Of a stretch of 33,544 bases of DNA, positions 1-8,223 are shown piece by piece. Under the pieces are notes generated by a model. That model did not search any database. It was not told the origin of the DNA and worked only from the letters and a program-made list of their open reading frames with translations. Made by a program: the position numbers and the translations under genes. The DNA comes from Candidatus Hydrogenedens sp. (lineage in GTDB: Bacteria; Hydrogenedentota; Hydrogenedentia; Hydrogenedentales; Hydrogenedentaceae), in contig DAOSUS010000006.1 in NCBI GenBank assembly GCA_035378955.1, positions 59,702-93,245 of the forward strand, given 5' to 3'. Numbering within the stretch: position 1 is the stretch's first letter; each line of letters opens with the position of its first letter.

Positions 1-1173
1 AGGCTCACCGGGTAGATGTAAGATAGATGTATTCCCAATATGTAAAGCGCTAATGGGAATAGGTATTGTATCCGAACGACTTTGCCATGCAATTTCCATT
101 GCAGATCCAACTCGATAATTTGGGTCTTTTGTTGTATCATTCAAATTCTTTTCTAAATTTTCTTTTGAGTAATTTCCATCATCTCTATGCCCAAATATTA
201 GAGGTATTGTTTTTAATTTAATCTCCGATATAGTGTCTTTTTGTAATGACTGGACGGAACTTTGCATTGCGGAAAGCATTCGCTGATATAAAGCCTCTCT
301 TGCTTGAGGTGTCCCATCGTTATATTTTCCTGCAGCAATGTCTCCAGCACAACCGGTAAAATAGATATTTGCAATACCTTCGTCCGTTTCCATCTTTTCT
401 CTTGCCATACCTGGAAAATCATAACTGGCTCGTGTATCTCCATAAAAACTCTGCGGATGTGTTGCATAAAAATGCAATCGAGCGATGGGTTTCCCCTTAG
501 TTGACTTAAAACTTAATGTCCGCAGATAAGGGTCAATCAGTCCTTCCGGTGCCTCAATTAATTTTGGGTCTTTACAGGAGCTATAACGAGTAAGGCATGT
601 GCCGTCTGGTTGAATTATCCGCCGACTGGATGCAACCTTTTCCACTTTGGCTGACCCAATTTCAATTGTATCACAGGGTTCTAATAAAGTTATGGCTTTC
701 TCTACTGCTTGAACAATATTTTGAAATGACGGTTCAAAGGCTTCTTTTACAGGGAAAGGAGGTGGATTTTCTATCTTAGCAAGGACTTCATAGATGTTTT
801 CGTTGCTCATCGGCGCCGTATGCTGGTGGACTGTTTGAACAAATACAGCGTTTGGCTCGGTTTTTATTGCATTGGCAATCATTTCCCGAAGTCTATAATA
901 AGAGTTATTGATTATCTCACACCAGTCAATTGCACAGAGGACATATCGCTTTTGGTTATCTTCAATAACAACCCCCTTTGCAAGTAAAGGATGTTCAATT
1001 TTATCTAAGGGCTTATAACTTGGATACCACGGTGTCCCTAATGGAGGTGTTGCATCGGTTTTAAAGGGTGCTACACGAATTTCTGTGTTCGCAGATGCCC
1101 TTCGCATAATTCCCCAGGTTGCAATGGATAAAAATCCAAGACCATTCGACTTTAAAAAATCCCTTCGGTTCAT
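1..1173 (-). CDS. Neutral/alkaline ceramidase-like exported protein (partial, 3' end missing)
   Basis: The reading frame is open from an ATG at 1173 to the window edge, giving 391 codons without a stop, so the C-terminus lies outside. The N-terminus MNRRDFLKSNGLGFLSIATW carries a twin-arginine motif (RRDFLK) followed by a hydrophobic stretch and an A-S-A cleavage-like site near residue 28, so Tat export is likely. The body resembles the neutral/alkaline non-lysosomal ceramidase-like family often annotated in Planctomycetes-type genomes: an HQHTAP motif near residue 115, HFYATHPQSFYGD, FTGCAGDIAAGKYNDG, and LPGEP at the window edge. Whether it hydrolyses ceramide is unknown; many members have no tested substrate. 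An AAGGAG ribosome site lies about 8 bases before the start. It appears monocistronic within this window. Confidence 0.8.
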   Translation of the reverse strand, partial: MNRRDFLKSNGLGFLSIATWGIMRRASANTEIRVAPFKTDATPPLGTPWYPSYKPLDKIEHPLLAKGVVIEDNQKRYVLCAIDWCEIINNSYYRLREMIANAIKTEPNAVFVQTVHQHTAPMSNENIYEVLAKIENPPPFPVKEAFEPSFQNIVQAVEKAITLLEPCDTIEIGSAKVEKVASSRRIIQPDGTCLTRYSSCKDPKLIEAPEGLIDPYLRTLSFKSTKGKPIARLHFYATHPQSFYGDTRASYDFPGMAREKMETDEGIANIYFTGCAGDIAAGKYNDGTPQAREALYQRMLSAMQSSVQSLQKDTISEIKLKTIPLIFGHRDDGNYSKENLEKNLNDTTKDPNYRVGSAMEIAWQSRSDTIPIPISALHIGNTSILHLPGEP

Positions 1174-1408
1174 ATTCAAACTCCTTCTTATTGGAATTAT
1201 TGAAAAAGTATAACAAAAAAGATACCCCCTGAAGAATATTCATTGGTATTATTTTAGGAGCATTGACCTGAAGAAGAGAACAATCTCCTCTATAGAATAT
1301 TAATTCAAAATGTTTTTTCTGGATTTATACTCTTGAACGAATGTTATTTATTGTATTTAAAGAAAACATCCATCAAATTATTTGCATATAGATGTGAAAT
1401 TTTTAAAA
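1174..1408. other. Intergenic region, nothing recognised
   Basis: These 235 bases are AT-rich. Apart from the ceramidase-like gene's ribosome site and a weak GAGA/TCTC inverted repeat near 1275-1295, no gene, RNA or strong hairpin is visible. Confidence 0.4.
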
Positions 1409-1585
1409 CTATGCCTCTGAAGAATTTGTATCCGTATTATTATCTTTTTGAAGAATAATCAAAAAATCATTATAACTAGGACCGTTATTGGGTGTAATAG
1501 AAACGACTTTCCAGCCCTGACGAAGTAGGTTTTCAAGGTCATTTTTTCCGGTTCCATTCGATTGGATAATCACTGCTTTTTGCAT
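1409..1585 (-). CDS. Small DUF4177-like protein
   Basis: This is a 58-residue protein starting MQKAVIIQSNGTGKNDLENL. The pattern of a strand, then a short helix (LENLLRQGW), then KVVSITP and FLIILQKDN resembles the small DUF4177 fold, where 'GWELVSV...FLIVLKK' is the typical core. The function of that family is unknown. I chose the ATG at 1585 over the one at 1606 because GAGGG lies about 10 bases before it, while the longer start has no ribosome site. The C-terminal tail is polar. It is a separate minus-strand gene about 100 bases after aroD and could be cotranscribed with it. Family assignment is by eye and tentative; that it is a real gene is more likely than not. Confidence 0.6.
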   Translation of the reverse strand: MQKAVIIQSNGTGKNDLENLLRQGWKVVSITPNNGPSYNDFLIILQKDNNTDTNSSEA

Positions 1586-1683
1586 ACTAATTTTGCCCTC
1601 AATCAATTTATATTTTTTACTTATTTGATATTGTTTTTAGCATACATAAAATATCAAAATAGATTTCATTCTGGCAAATGGCA

Positions 1684-2421
1684 CTATGTATCTAACTTTG
1701 AAGCAAAATATGTTTTGGCACATTCTATAATTTTTTTGCATGTCGGCTGATTAGGTGCGGTAGGTTTTCCGAGAGATGCGTATGTCCATATTGAGCCATA
1801 TATAGCAAATATTGTCCTTGAGAGTAATGCCGTGTTTCCCATCGTCATCAAAGATAAAGCAACGGATTTCTCTCCCTTTTGGAGTTCCATCATAGGAACT
1901 AATTGAAGAGGGTCATCTGCATAAACCGCTATTTTTACAATATCCGCCCCCAATTTTTTGCCTTTCTGCACCAAATCTTTCAGGAATTTTAATGAAGGAA
2001 CTGTTGAAAAATTATGATAGGAACCAATAATGATTTTATCCTTAGATTTTGCTTCTTGAATAAAATTTTTCATTTTCGGTAATTCTCGAATTTCTATGTC
2101 CAGAGCAAAGGTATAAGGTAAATACTTTTGATATAAGTCCTCTTTCTCTTTTACTTTCCCCTGAAATTTTCCCCCTTCCTTTATAGAACGGACTGTAAAA
2201 ATAAGATGTTCATTTCTAAGGATATGTATATTTTTATTTACAATGGGTTCCATTTCTTCTTTATATTTTTCGTATAACAAGTCTAGCCTTAATTCATAGG
2301 CAAATACATTTTGTTTTTCTGCCAATCTTTTATCTTTTTCTGAAAAACCAAGAGATGAACAGGCAACCAAACGGGGAATGGAATATTTTTTTGCTAAATT
2401 CGATAATAGGGGATGTGACAT
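1684..2421 (-). CDS. aroD: 3-dehydroquinate dehydratase, type I
   Basis: The enzyme converts 3-dehydroquinate to 3-dehydroshikimate in the shikimate pathway through a lysine Schiff base. At 245 residues it has the usual length of type I enzymes. Expected residues are visible: E43 and R45 in ELRLD, R78 in FTVRS, the catalytic H136 in GSYHNF, the Schiff-base K163 in DIVKIA, R202 in NTALLSR, and the closing loop ASLGKPTAPNQPT. The start at 2421 has only a weak AAGAAG ribosome site. It is divergent from the MFS transporter gene with 141 bases between them. It stands apart from other shikimate genes, but trpE and trpG in the same window use the pathway's product chorismate. Confidence 0.93.
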   Translation of the reverse strand: MSHPLLSNLAKKYSIPRLVACSSLGFSEKDKRLAEKQNVFAYELRLDLLYEKYKEEMEPIVNKNIHILRNEHLIFTVRSIKEGGKFQGKVKEKEDLYQKYLPYTFALDIEIRELPKMKNFIQEAKSKDKIIIGSYHNFSTVPSLKFLKDLVQKGKKLGADIVKIAVYADDPLQLVPMMELQKGEKSVALSLMTMGNTALLSRTIFAIYGSIWTYASLGKPTAPNQPTCKKIIECAKTYFASKLDT

Positions 2422-2485
2422 ATCTTCTTCTTTCTTTATAGATTTTGTGATTGTATAAATTATTTTAAATAATTACAAGAAAATG

Positions 2486-2498
2486 TGTATATTATACA
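2486..2498. promoter_or_regulatory. 13-base palindrome between aroD and the MFS gene
   Basis: TGTATATTATACA is a perfect inverted repeat (arms TGTATA/TATACA around one base) in the divergent promoter region, about 65 bases before the transporter start. It could be an operator or simply an AT-rich -10 region (it contains TATATTATA). The evidence is position and symmetry only. Confidence 0.3.
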
Positions 2499-2562
2499 TG
2501 CAAAAAGTTCAAATAAAGTATAAAACATTAAACACAACCTATTAAATTAAGGAGATGGAACC

Positions 2563-3780
2563 GTGGGAATTGATACTGTTTTGTATTTTCGGTTGAGTGC
2601 CATGATGTTTCTTGAATTTGCAGTTTGGGGAGCATGGGCACCGGTATTAGCCTCTTATCTAATTAATGACCTGAAACTGTCCGGGAAACAAACGGGCTGG
2701 ATATATGCAACCTTATGGCTTGCATGTATAATTTCTCCCTTTTTAGGAGGGCAGATTGCAGACCGTTATCTTGCGACGGAATATTTCCTTGGTGGTGTTC
2801 ATTTAATCGGTGGCATTTGCTTGCTATATGCCGCTTATCAACGCAAATTTATGCCCTTATTTATTTTGATGTTTATCTATTCATTGCTTTATGCCCCTAC
2901 TTTAGCATTGGTAAATTCCCTCATGTTCAGCAACATTACCAATCCGGATGCAGTGGCTCCCAGAATTCGTGTTTGGGGGACTATTGGCTGGATTGCCGCA
3001 GGCTGGCTATTAACTGTAATGCGAAATGTTGGGAACCCGGAAAACAATAAAAAATATTCGGATTGCCTTTTCATTGCAGGGATTATGTCTGTAATTTTAG
3101 GTTTATATTGCTTTACCTTACCTCATACCCCGCCACCCGACAAGCCGGGAAATCCTCTGGCGTTTTTAGAAGCCTTCCAATTAATGAAAGAACCGTATTT
3201 CCTTGTTTTCTTAATTATCTCTTTCATTGTTACCACAGAATTGCAATTCTATTATGTTCCTACCGCACCCTTCCTTCAAGATATTGGTGTCCGTAGTTCC
3301 AATGTGCCTGCTATTATGACGATAGCCCAAATTGCAGAAATCGTCGGTATGGCAGTACTTCTTCCTCTTGCAATGGCAAAATTAGGAATTCAATGGGTTC
3401 TGGTTATTGGAGTAGTTGCCTGGCCCTTGCGTTATGTAATTTTTGCAATGATGAAACCTGTATGGCTGGTTATTGCTTCACTATCGTTTCATGGAATTGG
3501 CTATACCTTTTTCTTCTTTGCGGGTCAAATGTTTGTGGACAAAGTAGCCCCGCCAGATATCCGCGCCTCTGCTCAAGCTCTTATTGCTGTTGCAACATTA
3601 GGATTAGGTAACTTTATTGGCACCCAGTTTACAGGTATTATATTGGATTTCTTCAAAGATGATGAAGGAAACTTCAAATGGCGACCCATTTTCCTGATTC
3701 CCTGTGTATTAACAATTGCCTGTGCAATTGCATTCTTAATCTTCTTCCATCCTCCTGCAACGGTTGGAGCAGGAAATTAA
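2563..3780 (+). CDS. MFS nucleoside:H+ symporter family transporter
   Basis: This 405-residue inner-membrane protein has about twelve hydrophobic segments. It begins MGIDTVLYFRLSAMMFLEFA and continues VWGAWAPVLASYL, the N-terminal signature of the nucleoside:H+ symporter (NupG/XapB-like) branch of the major facilitator superfamily. Further family-like features are GGQIADRYLATE after the second segment, a conserved RVWGTIGWIAAGW stretch near residue 145, and FFFFAGQMFVDK near residue 320. The start is GTG at 2563, chosen because AAGGAG lies 8 bases before it. The gene is monocistronic, followed by a strong terminator. The exact substrate (nucleoside, sugar or other) cannot be read from sequence. 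A second, unrelated nucleoside carrier (CNT type) lies at 8224-9576. Confidence 0.85.
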   Translation: MGIDTVLYFRLSAMMFLEFAVWGAWAPVLASYLINDLKLSGKQTGWIYATLWLACIISPFLGGQIADRYLATEYFLGGVHLIGGICLLYAAYQRKFMPLFILMFIYSLLYAPTLALVNSLMFSNITNPDAVAPRIRVWGTIGWIAAGWLLTVMRNVGNPENNKKYSDCLFIAGIMSVILGLYCFTLPHTPPPDKPGNPLAFLEAFQLMKEPYFLVFLIISFIVTTELQFYYVPTAPFLQDIGVRSSNVPAIMTIAQIAEIVGMAVLLPLAMAKLGIQWVLVIGVVAWPLRYVIFAMMKPVWLVIASLSFHGIGYTFFFFAGQMFVDKVAPPDIRASAQALIAVATLGLGNFIGTQFTGIILDFFKDDEGNFKWRPIFLIPCVLTIACAIAFLIFFHPPATVGAGN

Positions 3781-3798
3781 TAAGTTAAGAAACAAAAT

Positions 3799-3857
3799 AA
3801 AGTAGCACAGGACCAAAACCTGTAGGGTAGGTAAAATGCCTGTGCTACTTTTTTTAT
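3799..3857. terminator. Bidirectional terminator with long loop
   Basis: A 13-base perfect stem, AAAGTAGCACAGG (3799-3811) with CCTGTGCTACTTT (3839-3851), is followed on the plus strand by more T's. Read on the minus strand the other side gives ATTTTGTTTC. It lies between the convergent MFS and M28 peptidase genes, so it can serve both. The enclosed 27 bases are long for a terminator and contain a small ACCT/AGGT inner hairpin (3818-3832). Confidence 0.85.
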
Positions 3858-3888
3858 CGAATAAAAATGCGGGTCATATTGAAAGTTA

Positions 3889-6249
3889 TTAGTTTAATAG
3901 AAAGGTTTTCCGAGTATAAATAGCGTTGCTTCGGAAAGGCTTCCACCATTCAACGGTGTTGGGTTGAGCAATCATATAATTAGGTCGTGGCGGCATATCT
4001 ATCCCTGCGATAGGGGGTATTACATAACTCTTTTCGATAACCTCAAGAGACAACGGCTGTTTATGTTTTAACCTCCACTCTAAAGTAAGTCCATTTTCTC
4101 CCGGGAAACCACGATAATTAAAATGCCAATCTTGAATAATTTTCCCTTCTGAATTTTCAAACTCTTTTCCATTTACTTTTGCTGATAAAATTTCCATCTT
4201 TCCCTTCAATATAAGATTCATCTCTGCTGATTTTCTTAATGAGACTACAGAAACTTTAAGGTATCGAATATCTCCATCTGTTTTATCTTCCAACACCGAT
4301 AAAAGAGGCTGTGGATAACTTGCAACAGGTGCTTCTCCAAAGCGAACAACAATATTATCATCAGTAAACGGTTCTGGTTTTTGGAATACCACATTTTTCT
4401 TGAAAAATGGTTCTGTCCATTCATCTAATTCGGAATCGCGTGTCATCCACCATGCCTTCCCTGCGTCCCAGTCTAACCCGTAGCACAAATGATTAACCTT
4501 AGGTGTTTCCTTTGTAAACTTGAAAAACAACATAGGATATGCATAAACCAGAAGTCCTGCAATTAATAAAATCATTCCCCAACGATAACAAGTTTTCTTA
4601 TCCTGAACAAGATTTTGCACAATCCCTACGGGTTGGTAAAGGATAAGAATGAGGAATATCATCAATATAGGAATGAATATAGGAGTAAGGGTTTGAACAC
4701 CCAGAACAAGGAATGGAGTGACAAAATAAACAGTTACAAGTGTTGGGATTAAAGTCCAGAAAGATAGCCAGATAAAACTTCGTTGCCATTTTTGTGGGAT
4801 ATAAGGGAAACAAGAGATAATTCCACAAATACTTCCTATAAGTAGTGTCCATACAGATATATAACTTGCCGTAGGTGTTGCTATACTGGAATATATTGCT
4901 AAACCGAGCCATGGTAACAAAGCGGATGCGAAAAATACATGTGGGTCAAATCGAGCAAAAATAATGGGTAAAAAGATGAGAAACAATCCCAATGTGGTTA
5001 ACAGACCCACAACAAAATAAGTAAGTTCATAATAGACAATGTAATGCTTATATATAAGAAAAGTTAACCCTACTAAACCGCTCAGTAAACCGAATATCAG
5101 CAATGTATGCACTACATTTCGTATGAAATTTAAGACAACATCTCGAATCCGAATTCCCCAAAACAGATGCATTGAGAAGAGCATAATAATGTAAAGAATA
5201 ATCGCTAAAGATAGCAGAGGCAATACCCATTTTTCCGAGTAAGTTATTAATCGGTTGCCCGGTAATGGGAAATAGATGCTGTTATTAATAGGCTCTTCAA
5301 GGGAATAACCAATTTTCAAATGGGATAAATCAAGATTACCGAAATGTTTTACTAAAGGTAAAGCGTATTCCCCGTGATGCTGTAAGGAACGAAGGGAAAT
5401 GTGGCTAATATTATCGTTCGGGGTGTGGTAATAACGAATACCCCCGACAAACGCAAAATCAAAGCCGGGAACGCCTTTAGGTTTGAGCACATAATAATCT
5501 GTACTTGTCGGCATTTTTCCTGCTACTTCAAACATCATGGAACTGGCACGAGGATAGGGAACCACCTTGGCAAACTCTTTTATAAGCCAGGAATTGTTAT
5601 TGCTCATTTGAAACATCATAGAGGGACCATAGTGTCCGCGTGCTTCGAAATTCAGACATAAACCAACCGTTTCAAAAAGAGGATGCTTCAAAAATGCACG
5701 AGGACCTAATAGCCCGGCTTCTTCTCCATCTGTAAAAAGGAAAATGACATCGTTTTTTAATGGTGCACTATGTAATAATGCTCGCAGTGTTTCATACATT
5801 GTCGCAACCGCTGAACCATCATCGGCACAACCAACTCCGTAAGGCGTGGAATCGTAGTGTCCCATCAGCAAAATAGACCGTGTTGGTGCATAGCCCGGCA
5901 AGACCACCATAATGCTATCTACCCGTTCCATACTATTGTGGCCATGTTTTGATGTATGTTCTACATATCCTGTGTATACCTCGGGTTCAACACCTAACAA
6001 CCGAAGTTTCTGAACGAGATATTCACGCACTTTTGCATCTTCCTGAGAACCAAATGGATGTATCATCGTCGTCGGATATTCCAGAAGTTTTATGGCACGT
6101 TCCGCCGAAAATTTATCTAATGGAGCGTCAGCAGGAACTACAGGCGGAGACCAACAATCGTAAATAGAAAAAACTCCCCAGATAAAAAGAATAAGTATTC
6201 CCGTAATTGTAAAAGGTTTAACACCAACTTTAGATAAATTTTGTATCAT
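3889..6249 (-). CDS. M28 family zinc metallopeptidase with multi-span membrane domain (ERMP1-like)
   Basis: The 786-residue protein has one N-terminal membrane segment (residues about 14-30), then an M28 aminopeptidase domain (about 45-310), about eight hydrophobic segments (330-575), and a soluble C-terminal beta-rich region. Zinc and catalytic residues of M28 are visible: H131 and D133 in MGHYDS, D143 in CADDGSA, E176/E177 in DGEEAG, E202 in NFEARG, and H275 in YYHTPNDN. The order of peptidase, membrane bundle and C-terminal domain matches eukaryotic ER metallopeptidase 1 and its bacterial relatives rather than simple secreted M28 aminopeptidases. The peptidase domain probably faces the periplasm. 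A GGAAGGGAAG ribosome site precedes the start. It is convergent with the MFS gene and has no partner gene. The substrate is unknown. Confidence 0.88.
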   Translation of the reverse strand: MIQNLSKVGVKPFTITGILILFIWGVFSIYDCWSPPVVPADAPLDKFSAERAIKLLEYPTTMIHPFGSQEDAKVREYLVQKLRLLGVEPEVYTGYVEHTSKHGHNSMERVDSIMVVLPGYAPTRSILLMGHYDSTPYGVGCADDGSAVATMYETLRALLHSAPLKNDVIFLFTDGEEAGLLGPRAFLKHPLFETVGLCLNFEARGHYGPSMMFQMSNNNSWLIKEFAKVVPYPRASSMMFEVAGKMPTSTDYYVLKPKGVPGFDFAFVGGIRYYHTPNDNISHISLRSLQHHGEYALPLVKHFGNLDLSHLKIGYSLEEPINNSIYFPLPGNRLITYSEKWVLPLLSLAIILYIIMLFSMHLFWGIRIRDVVLNFIRNVVHTLLIFGLLSGLVGLTFLIYKHYIVYYELTYFVVGLLTTLGLFLIFLPIIFARFDPHVFFASALLPWLGLAIYSSIATPTASYISVWTLLIGSICGIISCFPYIPQKWQRSFIWLSFWTLIPTLVTVYFVTPFLVLGVQTLTPIFIPILMIFLILILYQPVGIVQNLVQDKKTCYRWGMILLIAGLLVYAYPMLFFKFTKETPKVNHLCYGLDWDAGKAWWMTRDSELDEWTEPFFKKNVVFQKPEPFTDDNIVVRFGEAPVASYPQPLLSVLEDKTDGDIRYLKVSVVSLRKSAEMNLILKGKMEILSAKVNGKEFENSEGKIIQDWHFNYRGFPGENGLTLEWRLKHKQPLSLEVIEKSYVIPPIAGIDMPPRPNYMIAQPNTVEWWKPFRSNAIYTRKTFLLN

Positions 6250-6513
6250 CTGCTTCCCTTCCTATTTATTATTTAAAAATCCAGGTAAAAAATCTTTTAT
6301 TAGGACAGAAAACCCTTCTTTTGAGTTTCATTATTTTAAAGAAGTGAATAAACAATCCCTGTAGTTTTAATAATTTAGAGTAAATATCTTAAAAAGGGAA
6401 GCAAAACTAACCTGTAATTTTTTAAGAACGAAGTATCTCTCTATTATTAGAATTTATATATGAATTTCAAGGCTGGAAAATACATATCTGAGATTTACAA
6501 GATGAAATTATTC

Positions 6514-7134
6514 TTATTCATAGTTCCGTTGAAGACCGATAACAACACCCTGAATAATAACCTGATTTGCAGGAACACGGATAGGTTTCATTTTGCGATT
6601 GGCAGGTTTTAGTTCGATAAATTTCTCTCGGGGATAAAACTTTTTTACGGTGACTTCGTCGTTAATTAATGCGACTACAATATCGCCGGAATGGGCAATC
6701 TTTTTTGAATCTACAAAAATAATGTCTCCATCAAAAATTCCTGCTTCTATCATACTTTCACCAGTTACTTTTAACGCAAACACTCCATCCGTTTTGCGAT
6801 TGGGATTAAACGGTATCATCTGTTCAACATTTTCTTCTACATAAAAAGGAGACCCTGCAGAAATACGGCCCAGTAAAGGAACCATTCGATTATCTAAGGA
6901 TTGAAAAAGCCATTGGGCTCGTGTTGTTAATTTCAAACTTCGAGCCTTAGAAGACCGTTCTACATATCCTTTGCGGATTAATGCTCGAATGTGCCCCGCT
7001 ACCCCATTTGTAGAACGAATCCGCAATCGTTCGCATATCTCTAAAATAGATGGAGAGTAGTGTAACTGTTCTTGAAAGTCCCGAATACATTTCAGAACCT
7101 CTTTTTGCCGATGAGTAAGTTCTTTTTCAGACAT
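6514..7134 (-). CDS. lexA: LexA repressor
   Basis: LexA represses SOS genes until RecA filaments trigger its self-cleavage. The 206-residue protein has the N-terminal winged helix (residues 1-70, beginning MSEKELTHRQKEVL, with the usual SPSILEICERL helix) and a C-terminal S24 peptidase domain. The self-cleavage pair is A93-G94 in RISAGSP, the nucleophile is S127 in TGESMI, and the general base is K164 in VTVKK. All are intact, so the switch should work. It lies downstream of thiD on the same strand but has its own promoter. No match to the E. coli or Gram-positive (GAAC-N4-GTTC) SOS box was seen in its upstream region, so the operator of this lineage is unknown. Confidence 0.96.
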   Translation of the reverse strand: MSEKELTHRQKEVLKCIRDFQEQLHYSPSILEICERLRIRSTNGVAGHIRALIRKGYVERSSKARSLKLTTRAQWLFQSLDNRMVPLLGRISAGSPFYVEENVEQMIPFNPNRKTDGVFALKVTGESMIEAGIFDGDIIFVDSKKIAHSGDIVVALINDEVTVKKFYPREKFIELKPANRKMKPIRVPANQVIIQGVVIGLQRNYE

Positions 7135-7185
7135 TTTTTCTGTCCCTATTTTATATTGAATACTGAATATATTTTCACTAATATT

Positions 7186-7214
7186 ATTATAAGGGATATT
7201 CCTTTAAACTACAA
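7186..7214 (-). promoter_or_regulatory. Promoter of lexA
   Basis: On the minus strand TTGTAG (7209-7214) is followed after exactly 17 bases by a perfect TATAAT (7186-7191), about 50 bases before the lexA start. A second candidate, TTGACA (7252-7257) with TATTTT (7228-7233) at 18-base spacing, lies further upstream. Its -35 sits in one arm of an AATTGTC/GACAATT inverted repeat (7249-7282) that could be a regulatory site. Confidence 0.6.
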
Positions 7215-7365
7215 ATTTACCAGAGGGAAAATACAACCGTTTATTAGAAATTGTCAATCTTATATTGAAATTATAGACAATTCCGATTAATCTATTTTTT
7301 GCTGCATTTGTGTCTTTGTAGTTCTCTGGATAGTTGTTTACTGTTTTATCCACTTATGAGAAAGT

Positions 7366-8178
7366 TCAAATTACTTCATTTTTCCATAAATGATTTAAGG
7401 GTCCGTGTCCTTTTCCTAAATCCGGGGCTGTTTCTATGGCTTTATGCACAAATTCAATGGCTTTTTCTACGGCTATTTTAGTTTCCAATCCATGAGCAAG
7501 AAAGCAGGCAATAGCGGAGGAGAGAGTACAGCCTGTTCCATGTGTGTTAGGAGAATGAATTCTTGTGGACATAAAGCACATTTCTTCATTCTGATATGAA
7601 AAGAGATAGTCATGTACCTGTTTTCCCTGTCCATGTCCTCCTTTTACCAAAACATATTTAGTGCCTTTTCCCAGAAGAATATTGGCTGCTTTTGTAATCG
7701 CATACTTATTTTCAGGCTCAATGCCTGTAAGTTCTTTTAATTCTGGTAAATTCGGAGTGACTAACCATGCACGCGGGATAAGTAATTCCAATAGGGCAGA
7801 GATGGCTTCCCTCTGGAGTAAAAGGTCTCCACTTTTTGCGACAAGGACTGGGTCAATAACAAGATATGGTTGAGTGTATTTTTCCAATATTTGATGAACT
7901 ACGGTGATTATTTCTGTTCCCCAGAGCATTCCCGTTTTGATAGCATCTGCACCTATATCGGATAACACCACCTCAATTTGTTTCCCTACAATTTCTGCGG
8001 GTATGGGATGGACTGCATAAACCCCCGTAGTGTTCTGGGCTGTGATAGCTGTGATAGCACTCATCCCATAGCAATTTAATGCACACATTGTTTTTATATC
8101 TGCTTGAATTCCTGCTCCTCCTCCCGAATCACTTCCAGCAATTGTCAATACTCGGGGTAATTTTTTTGTCTCAACCAT
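7366..8178 (-). CDS. thiD: Hydroxymethylpyrimidine/phosphomethylpyrimidine kinase
   Basis: ThiD phosphorylates hydroxymethylpyrimidine and its phosphate to feed thiamine synthesis. The 270-residue length is typical. Landmarks are LTIAGSDSGGGAGIQAD at residues 11-27, which binds the pyrimidine, VIDPVLVAKSGD near residue 108, VKGGHG near residue 178, and the anion-hole/catalytic segment THGTGCTLSSA with C217. The start at 8178 has AAGGA about 9 bases before it. It follows the CNT nucleoside transporter by 45 bases on the same strand and precedes lexA. No other thiamine gene is in the window. A salvage role, with a nearby pyrimidine nucleoside carrier, is possible but not shown. Confidence 0.94.
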   Translation of the reverse strand: MVETKKLPRVLTIAGSDSGGGAGIQADIKTMCALNCYGMSAITAITAQNTTGVYAVHPIPAEIVGKQIEVVLSDIGADAIKTGMLWGTEIITVVHQILEKYTQPYLVIDPVLVAKSGDLLLQREAISALLELLIPRAWLVTPNLPELKELTGIEPENKYAITKAANILLGKGTKYVLVKGGHGQGKQVHDYLFSYQNEEMCFMSTRIHSPNTHGTGCTLSSAIACFLAHGLETKIAVEKAIEFVHKAIETAPDLGKGHGPLNHLWKNEVI

Positions 8179-8223
8179 TACAATGTCCTTTTCTCAAAGT
8201 TAAAAAAATAAAAGATCCATCTT

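Noticed and set aside
7135..7365. Search for an SOS box upstream of lexA.
   Set aside because: No CTGT-N8-ACAG or GAAC-N4-GTTC site is present. The AATTGTC/GACAATT repeat has arms too far apart for a LexA dimer in known lineages.
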